Shown: piece after piece, positions 35,962 to 44,719 of the stretch | Position numbering within the stretch: position 1 is the first letter of the stretch | Layout of the letters: each line of letters begins with the position of its first letter | Assembly: GCF_902364365.1 (NCBI RefSeq) | Contig: NZ_CABJDN010000009.1 | Coordinates: 124,001 to 188,000, forward strand | DNA: 64,000 bases | Source of the DNA: Bacteroides intestinalis | GTDB lineage: Bacteria > Bacteroidota > Bacteroidia > Bacteroidales > Bacteroidaceae | Direction of reading: 5' to 3' | Made by a program: the position numbers and the translations under genes | The notes under the pieces: generated by a model | Seen by the model: only the letters and a program-made list of their open reading frames with translations | What the model was told of the DNA's origin: nothing | The model's database searches: none

Positions 35962-36594
35962 TCACCAGTAGCGTTCGTCCGCCGAGCCGTACAACGCCAT
36001 CACCCGGTCGGTGTCCTTCTTCTTTTTCGCCCGCAGGTAACTCACCGAGATATTCTTGTTCGTGTAGTATTGCACGAGATTGCGGTATTCCAGCAGCCTT
36101 TTATAGCTTTGGTCGATAATCGCCAGCCGTTCCGCATCCGATAGCGACATTCCGGTGATATTCACCACATTTTTCAAATCCTGCAACACGTCCGCACTCT
36201 CGTTCAGCAGCTTTGCATATCCGAAAGAGATCGTGCTTAACTCGTCCGGCGTATAGTTCGGATCACCCAGCATCTTTTGGTAGTTCCGTACATAGATTTC
36301 CGAAATATCCGCCACCAGTTCGATGCTTTTCTTCACTTTTACACCGCCCTTAATCACGTCGTGTACATCCTTTAGCGCATCATAGTACCGCTTTCCTTGT
36401 TCAAAAACTTTGGCGGTTTCCTTGAACCCGTCCATTGTGTTCTTGGCAGTCGTCGAAGTCTGCGCAATCTGTTTAACGGTGTTGATAATCCCTTGCGCCA
36501 AGTTCCCCGGATCGCTCACTACCCATTGTGCGTTAGCCGTACCCGCTGCCAGCAGGCACGCCAACCCCATGACTATCGCTTTTATCTGTTTCAT
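35962..36594 (-). CDS. traI: Conjugative transposon protein TraI (DUF4141, VirB5-like)
   Basis: This 210-aa protein has a clear signal peptide (cleavage near ANAQW, residue 22). A helical, coiled-coil-rich mature part contains VSDPGNLAQGIINTVKQI, as in VirB5-like pilus-tip proteins. DUF4141 is the family name in Bacteroidetes. It is followed 35 bp later by traJ. Confidence 0.88.
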   Translation of the reverse strand: MKQIKAIVMGLACLLAAGTANAQWVVSDPGNLAQGIINTVKQIAQTSTTAKNTMDGFKETAKVFEQGKRYYDALKDVHDVIKGGVKVKKSIELVADISEIYVRNYQKMLGDPNYTPDELSTISFGYAKLLNESADVLQDLKNVVNITGMSLSDAERLAIIDQSYKRLLEYRNLVQYYTNKNISVSYLRAKKKKDTDRVMALYGSADERYW

Positions 36595-36598
36595 ACTC

Positions 36599-36958
36599 TT
36601 ACTTGTTTAATTGATGGTTACTCCGTTTATATTCTCCGCCGGGCGACAGGTGTATGCGGTCTTTCTCCTTGTCGTAGGTCAGCATCACCGCCAGCCCCGT
36701 TTCGATGAAGAAGTAGCCGTCCGTTTCCCGTATCAGGTAGGTTTCCGTCCGGGTGCTTCCCGCATGGCTTTTCTTTATCACTGTTACCCGGTATTGCCCG
36801 TTTTCTTCCGAAAGGGTAAAGGGCGGCTTGCTGCCCGTGCTTACCCAGTCGCCCCGCATCTTTTCCAGTTTGTCGGCGTTCGTTTCCTTGCAGGAAGTGA
36901 CGAACGCCAATGCCACCGTCACCGCTGACAGCAGCAGGATTAAATTCAATCGTTTCAT
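36599..36958 (-). CDS. DUF3876 lipoprotein of the transfer region
   Basis: This 119-aa lipoprotein has a lipobox ending in Cys23 (AFVTSC) and a small beta-barrel-like domain with MRGDWVSTGSKPPFTL and DRIHLSPGGEYKR. DUF3876 proteins are encoded between traG and traI in CTnDOT-type elements. Function is unknown. Between it and traG lies the first N-Y-Y-R array. Confidence 0.75.
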   Translation of the reverse strand: MKRLNLILLLSAVTVALAFVTSCKETNADKLEKMRGDWVSTGSKPPFTLSEENGQYRVTVIKKSHAGSTRTETYLIRETDGYFFIETGLAVMLTYDKEKDRIHLSPGGEYKRSNHQLNK

Positions 36959-36989
36959 AATGATTTCGTTTTTAATGATGATTTGTACA

Positions 36990-37145
36990 ACCAGCCGTTT
37001 GTACGTTTAGCCGTTTAGTCATTCAGCCAACCAACCGTTTAATCGTTTAGCCAGCCGTCCGGCTGTTCAACCGTTCAGCCGATTAACCAGCCAGCCAATC
37101 AACTATCCGGCTACCCGTACATCCGGTTATTCATTTATTTACCCA
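36990..37145. repeat. Tetranucleotide-periodic N-Y-Y-R array, copy 1 (traG-DUF3876 spacer)
   Basis: Read on the plus strand in fixed phase from 36990, 37 of 39 consecutive tetranucleotides have a pyrimidine at positions 2 and 3 and a purine at position 4 (for example ACCA, GCCG, TTTA, ATCG). The two exceptions are TACG and TACA. About one in eight would fit by chance. The array fills nearly all of the spacer between the traG stop and the DUF3876 start. On the transcribed strand it reads Y-R-R-N. Confidence 0.85.
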
Positions 37146-37157
37146 TTGGCACATTAT

Positions 37158-39659
37158 TTACTTGTACTTCGTTTCCGCCAGCCGCCTGATGGCAAGCTCC
37201 AAGTCGCCGCCCAACTCTTCCGCAAGGTTGAACACCTCCGTTTTCTCGCTCTCTTCGGTGGTGTACGTCAGGTATTCCGAAGGGCTTACTTCCGTGGCAT
37301 ATACCGCCGACTGCACCCCGTTCAGCCCGATCCATACCTCCTTGTATTTCCGTCCGGGATGGTTGGCAAGGTTGATGGACAAGATTTGCGCTTTCTCCTT
37401 TTCCGTCAGTCCGAGCATCGCCTGTATGCCGTCGAACTTGTTCATATACTTTTTCTGGTCGAGCAGTATCTTGCAATCGCTGTTGTTGATGATAGCCTCT
37501 TTCACGATGGGCGACGAGATTATATCGTCCACCTCCTGCGTAACTACCACTGCTTCACCAAAATACTTGCGGACGGTCTTGTAGAGATATTTTAAATATT
37601 CTGACATACTCGGTGAGGAAAGGGCTTTCCATGCTTCCTCACAGATAAGCATCTTCCGCACCCCTTTAAGCCTGCGCATCTTGTTCAGGAAGGCTTCCAT
37701 GATGATAATCGTTACCACCGGGAAAAGCTCGGAATTATCCTTCACAGCATCAATCTCAAAGACGATAAACCGCTTGTTCAGCAGGTCGATGTTCTCTTTC
37801 GAGTTCAGCAGGAAATCGTAACGACCGCCTTTGTAATATTGCCGCAGCGTGGTAAGGAAGTTGTCGATATTAAAATCATCCCGGCTTACCTTGATGTCCC
37901 TTTTCGCCAGTTCCGCACGGTAATCGCCCAGCATATACTCGTAGAAGGTATCGAACGAGGGCACGATGCTTCGGTCTTGCTGTATCTTCCGGATGTATGC
38001 CGACACCGCACTGCCCAGCTCGCCGCTTTCCGTCTTCGTGATTTTCTCGTCCTCGCTCTTCCATAGGGTGAGCAGCAACGTCTTTATACTGTCTTTTTTT
38101 TCCACGCTGAACTTGTAATCGTCAGTGAAAAAAGGATTGAAACTGATGGGCTTATCTTCCGAATACGTGTAATACACCCCGTCCTCGCCCTTTGTCTTGC
38201 GGTGTATCAGTTCGCACAATCCCTGATACGAGTTACCCGTGTCGATAAGTACCACGTGGCTGTTCTGCTCGTAGTACTGCCGGACTAAATGGTTCATAAA
38301 GAAGGATTTTCCCGAACCCGAAGGCCCCAAGACAAACTTGTTGCGGTTCGTGATAATCCCCCGTTTCATCGGCAAGTCTGAAATATCCAGATGCAGCGGT
38401 CTGCCCGTCACCCGATCCACCATCTTGACACCGAAAGGCGATAAGGAATCTTTATAGTTCGTTTCTTCCGTGAAGAAACACAGGGCTTGCGGGATGAACG
38501 TGTAGAAACTTTCCTCGAAAGGAAAATCCCCCTCGTTCCCCGGTATGCCCGCCCAGAACAGCGTCGGCACGTCCGTTGTGTTATGCCGGGGCTTGCACTC
38601 CATAAGGGCAAGCTGGCTGCCCACGTCATTCTTGATGTGTTTCAGTTCTTCCCGGTCGTCCGCCCACGCCATCACGTTGCAATGGCAGCGTACCGAGGTC
38701 AGCCCCTTGCTGTGCGCTTCGTTCAGGTATTCCTCTATCCATTCCCGGTTGATCTGATTGGAACGGGAATAGCGGGATAGCGACTGCATATTCCTTGCGG
38801 TCTGCTCGAAGCGTTTCAGGCTCTCCGTGTGGTTGTCGATAAAGAGGTACTGGTTGTAGCAATGGTTACAGGAGAGCAGCACGCCCACCGGGGCGGCGAA
38901 ACTCAACCTGCAATCGCTCCGGTCTGTGGACAACCGTTCATAGCGGCTGTCCGTACCCACCTTGCCCGGCAAGTCCTCTGCGTCCGAAAGGGTGTGCAGG
39001 CAAAGGATGTCGTCGCCAATGCGCATTTCTTCCGGGTTCAACTGGATGTCTTTCAGCACCGTAGTATCGCTTTGCGAGAGGGAGAAATATTTCTCCACGA
39101 TGCCCGCTGTCGTTTCCGTCCCGACAATCTCGTCCGTTGTCAGGCGGCGGAGCGTGATAAACCCGCTGTCGTTCATGATTCGCTCGAACTGCCCGACCGC
39201 TTCAAGGAATTTCGTTACCGTTTCCTTGTCCTCGATCTCCTTCGGGATAATCTTTCCCTTGCACAGCGTGCTGAACGTGCTTTCCTGACGGCTGCGCACC
39301 TTCGTTGTCTTGGTAAGGAACAGGTAGCAGAAATGGTTAAGGAACGGGCGTTCGTTGAAGTGCCTCTCAAACGAGCGGGACAAGAAACTAAGGTCGTCCC
39401 TGTTAATCTCCGGCTGGTACTTCTCTTCGATAAAAAAGTCCTGCTTATGCACGATGGAGTAGTCCGGCAGTACCTTTACCGCCTTGTGCCACGCCGAATG
39501 TATCGCCTCGTACTCCGTTTGGGTAACGGTGAACAGTTCCGGCAGTTCCACCCGGAAGGCTACCGTCACGTCCGCATCCTTGCTCACGATGCAGCCGTTC
39601 TCCACAGCCAAGAGCGGGAACTTGCTTTCCAGCGTTGCCGCTTTCATTACGTTTTTCAT
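37158..39659 (-). CDS. traG: Conjugative transfer ATPase TraG (VirB4-like)
   Basis: The 833-aa product from ATG 39659 has Walker A GPSGSGKSFF near residue 445 and a Walker B region with MLICEEAWKAL near residue 670. It also has the TraG N-terminal domain starting with ESKFPLLAVENGCIVSKD. It powers assembly of the mating channel at the inner membrane. The start overlaps the DUF4133 stop by 4 bp (ATGA), so translation is coupled. The longer frame to 39839 is not used. Confidence 0.93.
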   Translation of the reverse strand: MKNVMKAATLESKFPLLAVENGCIVSKDADVTVAFRVELPELFTVTQTEYEAIHSAWHKAVKVLPDYSIVHKQDFFIEEKYQPEINRDDLSFLSRSFERHFNERPFLNHFCYLFLTKTTKVRSRQESTFSTLCKGKIIPKEIEDKETVTKFLEAVGQFERIMNDSGFITLRRLTTDEIVGTETTAGIVEKYFSLSQSDTTVLKDIQLNPEEMRIGDDILCLHTLSDAEDLPGKVGTDSRYERLSTDRSDCRLSFAAPVGVLLSCNHCYNQYLFIDNHTESLKRFEQTARNMQSLSRYSRSNQINREWIEEYLNEAHSKGLTSVRCHCNVMAWADDREELKHIKNDVGSQLALMECKPRHNTTDVPTLFWAGIPGNEGDFPFEESFYTFIPQALCFFTEETNYKDSLSPFGVKMVDRVTGRPLHLDISDLPMKRGIITNRNKFVLGPSGSGKSFFMNHLVRQYYEQNSHVVLIDTGNSYQGLCELIHRKTKGEDGVYYTYSEDKPISFNPFFTDDYKFSVEKKDSIKTLLLTLWKSEDEKITKTESGELGSAVSAYIRKIQQDRSIVPSFDTFYEYMLGDYRAELAKRDIKVSRDDFNIDNFLTTLRQYYKGGRYDFLLNSKENIDLLNKRFIVFEIDAVKDNSELFPVVTIIIMEAFLNKMRRLKGVRKMLICEEAWKALSSPSMSEYLKYLYKTVRKYFGEAVVVTQEVDDIISSPIVKEAIINNSDCKILLDQKKYMNKFDGIQAMLGLTEKEKAQILSINLANHPGRKYKEVWIGLNGVQSAVYATEVSPSEYLTYTTEESEKTEVFNLAEELGGDLELAIRRLAETKYK

Positions 39660-39979
39660 TCTTTCTTGTTTTTGGTGGTAAATAATCGGGGAATTTTCAG
39701 TCGGTTCAGCACGTACCTCGGATGCCGTTTGCGGGCGGCGGCTTTCATCAGCCCGTGCGTGCCGTACCGGGCGTTCAGCCGGAAGGTGAGCCACACCAGC
39801 AGCGTAGCCGCAGCCACGCCGAAGCCGATGCACACCCACTGGTTCACGCCTGCCATGTACAGAATTACGAATACCACGAACACGGCGAGCAGCCCGGCGG
39901 CAAACACGAAAAGGTACTGGCTTTCCAAGCCCTTGAACTCCACGTTCCTGCCAATCCCCTTGTTGATTTCAAAGTTCAT
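39656..39979 (-). CDS. traF: Conjugative transposon protein TraF (DUF4133, VirB3-like)
   Basis: The 107-aa product from ATG 39979 (MNFEINKGIG) has two transmembrane helices (about residues 25-45 and 50-68). This order (DUF4134, DUF4133, then the VirB4 ATPase) matches VirB2-VirB3-VirB4. The traG start overlaps its stop. Confidence 0.88.
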   Translation of the reverse strand: MNFEINKGIGRNVEFKGLESQYLFVFAAGLLAVFVVFVILYMAGVNQWVCIGFGVAAATLLVWLTFRLNARYGTHGLMKAAARKRHPRYVLNRLKIPRLFTTKNKKE

Positions 39980-39990
39980 AAACCGCTTGT

Positions 39991-40290
39991 TTACAGGAAG
40001 AAAGAACGTAGGATAGTGGCGGCAACAATCAGGAAGATACAAGCCCCGAACCACGATGCGGCGGTCTTGCTCGTATCGGGATCTCCGCTGCTGAATTTCC
40101 CATACACTTTCACGCCTCCGATTAGCCCGACCACCGCACCAATCGCGTAAATTAATTTTGTCCCCGGATCGAAATACGAAGTCACCATCTGCGTGGCTTC
40201 GGTGATACCCGCTTGTCCGTTACCCTGTGCCATTGCACCTGCGGCAGCCATTACAAGGCTTGCCATCAAAAAGATTCTCTTCTTAGTCAT
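39991..40290 (-). CDS. traE: Conjugative transposon protein TraE (DUF4134, VirB2-like)
   Basis: This 99-aa protein has a signal peptide (cleavage after AMA, residue 21), then two hydrophobic segments (about 46-63 and 79-98). That is the layout of VirB2-type pilin subunits. The segment GITEATQMVTSYFDP is typical of DUF4134. Confidence 0.88.
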   Translation of the reverse strand: MTKKRIFLMASLVMAAAGAMAQGNGQAGITEATQMVTSYFDPGTKLIYAIGAVVGLIGGVKVYGKFSSGDPDTSKTAASWFGACIFLIVAATILRSFFL

Positions 40291-40307
40291 TGTCTCAAAA
40301 AATTAAA

Positions 40308-40997
40308 TTAAACATGGTTGTTATTCATCAGTCGGGCGAGACGTTGCCGTGCCCCTTCAAACTCATCCAGCATTTCATCCCACACATCTGAACCCATCAC
40401 GGCGGGCAGCACTTCACGGGCTTGCTGTTTCTCTTGCTCGTTCGCATCGTCCGTTACCATGATCCGGTGTACCTTCTTCAAGTCCTCGAAGGTGTACCCG
40501 GTGGCAAAGTCGGGGTTGCCGTCAGGGTAATAAGCCCCCAGTCCTTCTTCCTCTTCCACCTCTTCGGGCGTGGGTACATATTCCTCTTCTTCCGCCTCGT
40601 CCTCTTCCGGCTCTACCTCGATGTCGGAGTAGTCCGCATCATCATCCGCCGGGGCGGTTTCTTCCGGTTGTTCCGTATCGTCAGCCGCAGGTTCTCCGGT
40701 AGCCGTTTCCGGCAGGTTTCCCGCATCGTTTCCGGACGTTCCGGGTGCGAATTTATCCGTTTTATCCTCTTGATTATCAGCGTGTCTTTGCTTGTCGTTC
40801 GGCTCGTCCGTTTGTCTTTTCCGGTAGGTGCTTTTTCCGATAACCGTGTACGGTTCTTCCGTTTTTTCCTCCGGTTCGTCGTCGGCTTCTTCCGCATCCG
40901 TTTTCCAAAAAGACCGCATCAAATCGTGACGGAAGTATTGCCACAGCACGGCAAGGTAGTAGAGCAGGATTACGGAGATTATCATTTTCAGTATCAT
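40308..40997 (-). CDS. TraD-like conjugal transfer protein (DUF4122)
   Basis: This 229-aa protein has an N-terminal membrane anchor (IISVILLYYLAVLWQYF) and a long acidic, Pro/Glu-rich middle (about residues 35-155). The conserved C-terminal domain has GYTFEDLKKVHRIMV and LPAVMGSDVWDEML. The family assignment (DUF4122, TraD of CTnDOT-type elements) is from memory and position between DUF3408 and DUF4134. Function is unknown. Confidence 0.68.
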   Translation of the reverse strand: MILKMIISVILLYYLAVLWQYFRHDLMRSFWKTDAEEADDEPEEKTEEPYTVIGKSTYRKRQTDEPNDKQRHADNQEDKTDKFAPGTSGNDAGNLPETATGEPAADDTEQPEETAPADDDADYSDIEVEPEEDEAEEEEYVPTPEEVEEEEGLGAYYPDGNPDFATGYTFEDLKKVHRIMVTDDANEQEKQQAREVLPAVMGSDVWDEMLDEFEGARQRLARLMNNNHV

Positions 40998-41014
40998 GGC
41001 AGTTCCTCCCGGCG

Positions 41015-41449
41015 TTAGAATAAGTTTTCTATTTTTCCGGCGTAAGCCGCCTCGATTTCTTCCCGGTACTGCTCGAAGTGCTGTGCCAGCACGTTGTCTA
41101 TGTAGGCGGAAAGCGACACTTTGCCGCCCGTCAGCATCATGGAGATTTTGGCAATCCTCTCGTGGTACTCACGCCGCACGTACACGGGCTTACCGTAACG
41201 GGCGGGTATATCCATTCCTTTAAGAAAGGTGCTGTCGTAGTCCGCCGCCTGCTTTGCTTTGCGCCGTTTCCCGTCCGGTACTTTCTCCGCAGGCACGGCA
41301 GTTTCTTTCTTTCCAGTTTCTGGTTCTTCTGTTTCTCTCGGCTCTGTTGGAGCAGTACTACCGTTTCCGTCCGGTGTTGCCGTTTCACCCGCCATCATCC
41401 GCATCAGCAGTTCCTCGTCGATGGGCTTATCCGTTTGCTGTTTCTTCAT
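41015..41449 (-). CDS. DUF3408 conjugal transfer protein (TraB/TraC-like)
   Basis: This 144-aa soluble protein has a low-complexity Glu/Lys/Thr N-terminal half and a conserved C-terminal half with VYVRREYHERIAKISMML and LSAYIDNVLAQHFEQY. That resembles a ribbon-helix-helix DNA-binding fold, as described for DUF3408. Its start lies within the 3' end of traA (23-bp overlap). Confidence 0.8.
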   Translation of the reverse strand: MKKQQTDKPIDEELLMRMMAGETATPDGNGSTAPTEPRETEEPETGKKETAVPAEKVPDGKRRKAKQAADYDSTFLKGMDIPARYGKPVYVRREYHERIAKISMMLTGGKVSLSAYIDNVLAQHFEQYREEIEAAYAGKIENLF

Positions 41450-42209
41450 AGGTAGGTGATTTTAGTATGGATAATATTTCGTGCGTCAATTCCGGCAACC
41501 CGCTGCCCACAACCAGCCGCTTGTCGGGAGCGAACAGCGTGGAACGGAACACCGCCCGGTTTTCCGCGTCCAGTTCCTTGCGGAAGCGTTTCGTGTCGGG
41601 AATCTGCGTGGCAAGCATCGGCAGCCCCATTTCGGCGATTACCTTCCCGTAATTTTCGTACACGTTGCTCTTTTCCCGTTTATCCACCTGATTCCAGAAA
41701 AGGTAAAGCCCTTTCAGTCGGCTTGTTTCCTTGCCTAACATCATCCGTTGCAGCACGTCTAAAAAGGCAAGCGTGCTTTCCAGCACCGTTTTGTCGGCAA
41801 CCACCGGGGCGAAAATGTAATCCATCTGTGCGATGGTGCGCAGTATGCCCGACGAGTTCACCGTTCCCGGCAGGTCGAAGAACAGCAGGTCATAGTTTCC
41901 GCCCGCCGTCAGTTCCCTTGCCACATCGGGGGCTTGCTCCACCCGGCACTTCTGCACCGGATAGGCGGCACGCCCCGGCTGCTGCATCTGTCCGTAAGCC
42001 ATCTGTTTCAGGTATTCGTTTTTCAGTACCTCCCGGCTGTCCCTCTCCCGCATTTCGTACAGGCTGTATTGGGGAAAGTCGCAGTCGATCACCGCCAGCG
42101 GCACGCCATAATTGTAATGTAGGTAACTTGCTACCAGTACCGTAAAGGCGGACTTTCCGCTGCCCCCCTTTTGTGTGGCGAAAGCCACGTTCAATGTCTG
42201 TCTATCCAT
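41427..42209 (-). CDS. traA: ParA-family ATPase TraA
   Basis: The 260-aa product from ATG 42209 (MDRQTLNVAF) has the deviant Walker A KGGSGKS near residues 14-20, the Walker B region YDLLFFDLPGTVNSSG, and the ParA fold. In CTnDOT-type ICEs TraA is the first gene of the tra operon; its role in transfer is not well defined and may be positioning of the element or apparatus. The second N-Y-Y-R array begins 4 bp upstream of its start codon. Confidence 0.88.
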   Translation of the reverse strand: MDRQTLNVAFATQKGGSGKSAFTVLVASYLHYNYGVPLAVIDCDFPQYSLYEMRERDSREVLKNEYLKQMAYGQMQQPGRAAYPVQKCRVEQAPDVARELTAGGNYDLLFFDLPGTVNSSGILRTIAQMDYIFAPVVADKTVLESTLAFLDVLQRMMLGKETSRLKGLYLFWNQVDKREKSNVYENYGKVIAEMGLPMLATQIPDTKRFRKELDAENRAVFRSTLFAPDKRLVVGSGLPELTHEILSILKSPTYEETANG

Positions 42210-42212
42210 ATC

Positions 42213-42540
42213 GTCAATCAATTAGTTATTCATTCGGTTGCCTAAGCAATCGGTTATCTGTTCATTCATTCAGTCACTCAATCGGTCAGCCAATCCTCTG
42301 GCTGTTTGTTCATCCGGCTAATTCATCATGCGTTCAGCCGTTTGCCCGTTCATTCGCCCAATCATCCGGCTGTTCATCCGTTTAATCGTTTAGCCGTTTA
42401 GTCATTTGGCTGTTTAGCCAATCATCCGGCTAACCGTTCAGCCATTCGTCCGTTTATTCGTCCGGCAAAACCATCATCCGTTTAACTGCTTGTTCGTCTG
42501 GTTATCCACTCGCTTGACCGTCCGTTTGTCCGTCCGGTCG
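42213..42540. repeat. Tetranucleotide-periodic N-Y-Y-R array, copy 2 (upstream of traA)
   Basis: In fixed phase from 42213, 76 of 82 consecutive tetranucleotides fit N-Y-Y-R. There is no phase slip over 328 bp, and the two stretches 42361-42420 and 42481-42540 fit perfectly. Frequent words are TTCA, TCCG, TTTA, GCCA, GCTG and ATCA. The exceptions are AGCA, ATCC, ATTC, TGCG, GCAA and AACC. The array lies in the divergent traA/mobA region where oriT is expected. On the traA transcript strand it reads Y-R-R-N and would form much of the leader. Confidence 0.88.
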
Positions 42541-42556
42541 GATAGCCGTTTTACCG

Positions 42557-42983
42557 CTTCCACGGCGCAAAGGAATATCAAATTATTGGTAGATTATCCG
42601 CTTGATTATCAGCGTGTCACGCATTGTCTTTCTACTTGTATAGTTGTCGCATCCGGGCATAATGACCGGACGGGAAAAGGGCTGTTACTTTGCGGCGTTG
42701 AACCCAAGAACCATGAAAATGAAGAAGAGTAGTAACCGCCCGAAGGACTGTTCCGGCAGTCCGCAACAGACAAGGGCATCCCCAATCTGTCCGGTAGGAC
42801 GGATTTTATTTTCAACCGAAAATAGCAAGTTGTGTGCTGCGGCACTCGCTTCGCTTTCCGTGCCTCACCACCACCTTGCCCCGCTGGTGCAAAATCCTCC
42901 GAAGTCGGATTTTCCTTTGCGGGGGAGAGCCGTCCGGCATACGGCAGTTTCAACCCATGTTTCACTTAAAATTTGATAGGACT
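42557..42983 (+). other. Divergent tra/mob intergenic region, probable oriT and promoters
   Basis: No convincing gene is present; a 110-aa open frame (42644-42976) is probably incidental. Small inverted repeats occur, such as GGACTG with CAGTCC (42750-42767) and GCCGT with ACGGC near 42930, as expected of relaxase sites. The mob genes start at 42984. A near-match promoter TTACTTTGC lies near 42686 for mob. TTCCTTTGC on the minus strand near 42571 could serve traA. In Bacteroides elements oriT lies next to mobA, so I place it here by context only. Confidence 0.45.
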
Positions 42984-43412
42984 ATGGATAGTCAGAAGAA
43001 GTATTCCAACAATCACGGGCGAAAGCCCAAATCCGACAAGATGCGCCACCGCTACGTGTTCCGTCTGGACGACGGGGACAACGCCCGTTTCCTTGCCCTT
43101 TTCGATGAATCAGGAAAGGCAACCCGTGCGGAATTTATCGTTTCCGCACTCTTCGGCAGGGAGATAAAGGTCGTGAAACTCGATAAGGGCACGCAGGATT
43201 TCTACATGCGCCTGACCTCTTTTCACTCCCAGTTTCGCAGCATCGGCGTGAACTATAACCAATGCGTGCGTGCGCTCAAATCCAATTTCTCGGAGAAGAA
43301 AGCCCTCGCTTTCCTTTATAAATTGGAGCAGTACACCCTCGAACTGGTGGAACTTAGCAAACAGATTTCCGCACTGGTGGAAGAGTTTCAGACCAAATAC
43401 CCGGTGCGATGA
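42984..43412 (+). CDS. mobA: Relaxosome accessory protein MobA
   Basis: This 142-aa protein has a basic N-terminus (GRKPKSDKMRHRYVFRL) and a ribbon-helix-helix-like region followed by helices with RLTSFHSQFRSIGVNYNQCVRAL. That is the pattern of MobA/BmgA-type accessory proteins that bind oriT and aid the relaxase. Its last codons overlap the relaxase start by 4 bp (ATGA). Confidence 0.85.
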   Translation: MDSQKKYSNNHGRKPKSDKMRHRYVFRLDDGDNARFLALFDESGKATRAEFIVSALFGREIKVVKLDKGTQDFYMRLTSFHSQFRSIGVNYNQCVRALKSNFSEKKALAFLYKLEQYTLELVELSKQISALVEEFQTKYPVR

Positions 43413-44677
43413 TAGCCAAGATTTCACACGGCAGCAGTCTGTACGGCGTGCTTTCGTACAACCAGTTAAAGGTGGACGAGCTTCATGCCGACGTGCTTTT
43501 CGGTAACCGGATTATCGAGCCGCAGGGCGATAACCCCTACACAATAGAGCATCTTTCCCGTTCGTTCGAGGACTACCTGACTGCCAACCGCAAGACCGAG
43601 AAACCCATCCTGCACATTTCTCTCAATCCCGATCCGAAAGATTGCGTGAGTGAAGAGCAGTTTATCAAGTTGGCGGAAGAGTATATGCGGCGCATGGGCT
43701 TCGGCGACCAGCCCTATATTGTCTATCGCCACAACGACATCGGTAGGGAACACCTGCATATCGTTTCCGTCCGGGTGGACGAAACCGGGCATGCCATTTC
43801 CGACAGCTACGAACACGAGCGTTCGATGGCCGTCTGCCGGGAACTGGAACAACAGTTCAGCCTTACCCCGGCAACCAAAAAGGAGTGGAAGGAAGGGCTG
43901 CCCTTGTCGCCCGTCAATTACGAGGGCGGCAACCTCAAAGGGCAGTTGGCGGGCGTGATTCGTCCGATAGCCCGTGAATGGCGTTTCCAGTCGCTCGGCG
44001 AATACCGTGCCGTACTTTCGCTTTACGGTATTTCGGTGAATGAAGTCAAAGGGGAATATGGCGGACGGGAGTATCACGGCTTGTCCTATTCGGCAACGGA
44101 TAAGGAAGGTAACAAGGTAGGTAAGCCCTTCAAATCTTCCATCTTCGGCAAAGAGGCAGGCATCGACGCACTGGAAAAGCGTATGCAGGTTTCCGCTGCA
44201 TGGGTAAAGAAGCACAAGGACATTACAGCCGACACCGCCGCCCGCATAGCGGCAGCCATGCAGACCGCCGGGCATGACCGGGTACTTTTCGAGCGTGAAC
44301 TGCTCCGGCAGGGTATCGGTGTGGTGTTCCGTCAGAACGAAGCCGGGCGCATCTATGGCGCAACCTTTATCGACCATGCCGACAAGACCGTTTTCAACGG
44401 TTCCCGTCTGGGCAAGGAGTTTTCAGCAGGCGTATTTAACGAGCTTTTTGCTGGGCAGGACGGTACGCACTCTGTACAGCAGCAGGAACATTCCGGCGCA
44501 CCTGAATGGCAGGAACGTGATACAGCGTACCAGCCCGACCACAAGGACAGTACCGCTGAAAATGTGGCAAACGCTTTCAGCCTGTTCGCACCCGTGCAGG
44601 GTGGTGCATCCGGCGACCAGTCCGCACCGCAGCAGCGGAAAAGGAAGAAGAAGCGCAGGTACGGCAGGCAGCAGTAG
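43409..44677 (+). CDS. mobB: Relaxase MobB (relaxase/mobilization nuclease)
   Basis: This 422-aa protein has an N-terminal relaxase domain. YRHNDIGREHLHIVSVRVD (about residues 107-125) supplies the His residues of the metal site, with HIS and LNPDP upstream. The candidate catalytic Tyr lies near the N-terminus. It nicks oriT and pilots the strand into the recipient. The C-terminal part is Gln/Lys-rich. It is translationally coupled to mobA. Confidence 0.9.
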   Translation: MIAKISHGSSLYGVLSYNQLKVDELHADVLFGNRIIEPQGDNPYTIEHLSRSFEDYLTANRKTEKPILHISLNPDPKDCVSEEQFIKLAEEYMRRMGFGDQPYIVYRHNDIGREHLHIVSVRVDETGHAISDSYEHERSMAVCRELEQQFSLTPATKKEWKEGLPLSPVNYEGGNLKGQLAGVIRPIAREWRFQSLGEYRAVLSLYGISVNEVKGEYGGREYHGLSYSATDKEGNKVGKPFKSSIFGKEAGIDALEKRMQVSAAWVKKHKDITADTAARIAAAMQTAGHDRVLFERELLRQGIGVVFRQNEAGRIYGATFIDHADKTVFNGSRLGKEFSAGVFNELFAGQDGTHSVQQQEHSGAPEWQERDTAYQPDHKDSTAENVANAFSLFAPVQGGASGDQSAPQQRKRKKKRRYGRQQ

Positions 44678-44719
44678 CCTTCCGTTTTTTAGTTTACTCA
44701 ATTTAAAATTTATATCAAT

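Noticed and set aside
38829..40016. 395-aa open frame on the plus strand
   Set aside because: It lies antisense to traG and the DUF4133/4134 genes, which have clear motifs; the frame is a by-product of GC-rich codon use.
36990..42540. CRISPR interpretation of the two repeat-like spacers
   Set aside because: There are no identical repeats or regular spacers; only a purine/pyrimidine pattern with period 4 is conserved, and no cas genes are present.
42644..42976. 110-aa open frame before mobA
   Set aside because: It fills the expected oriT/promoter region, has low-quality composition, and ends 8 bp before mobA without any recognisable domain.
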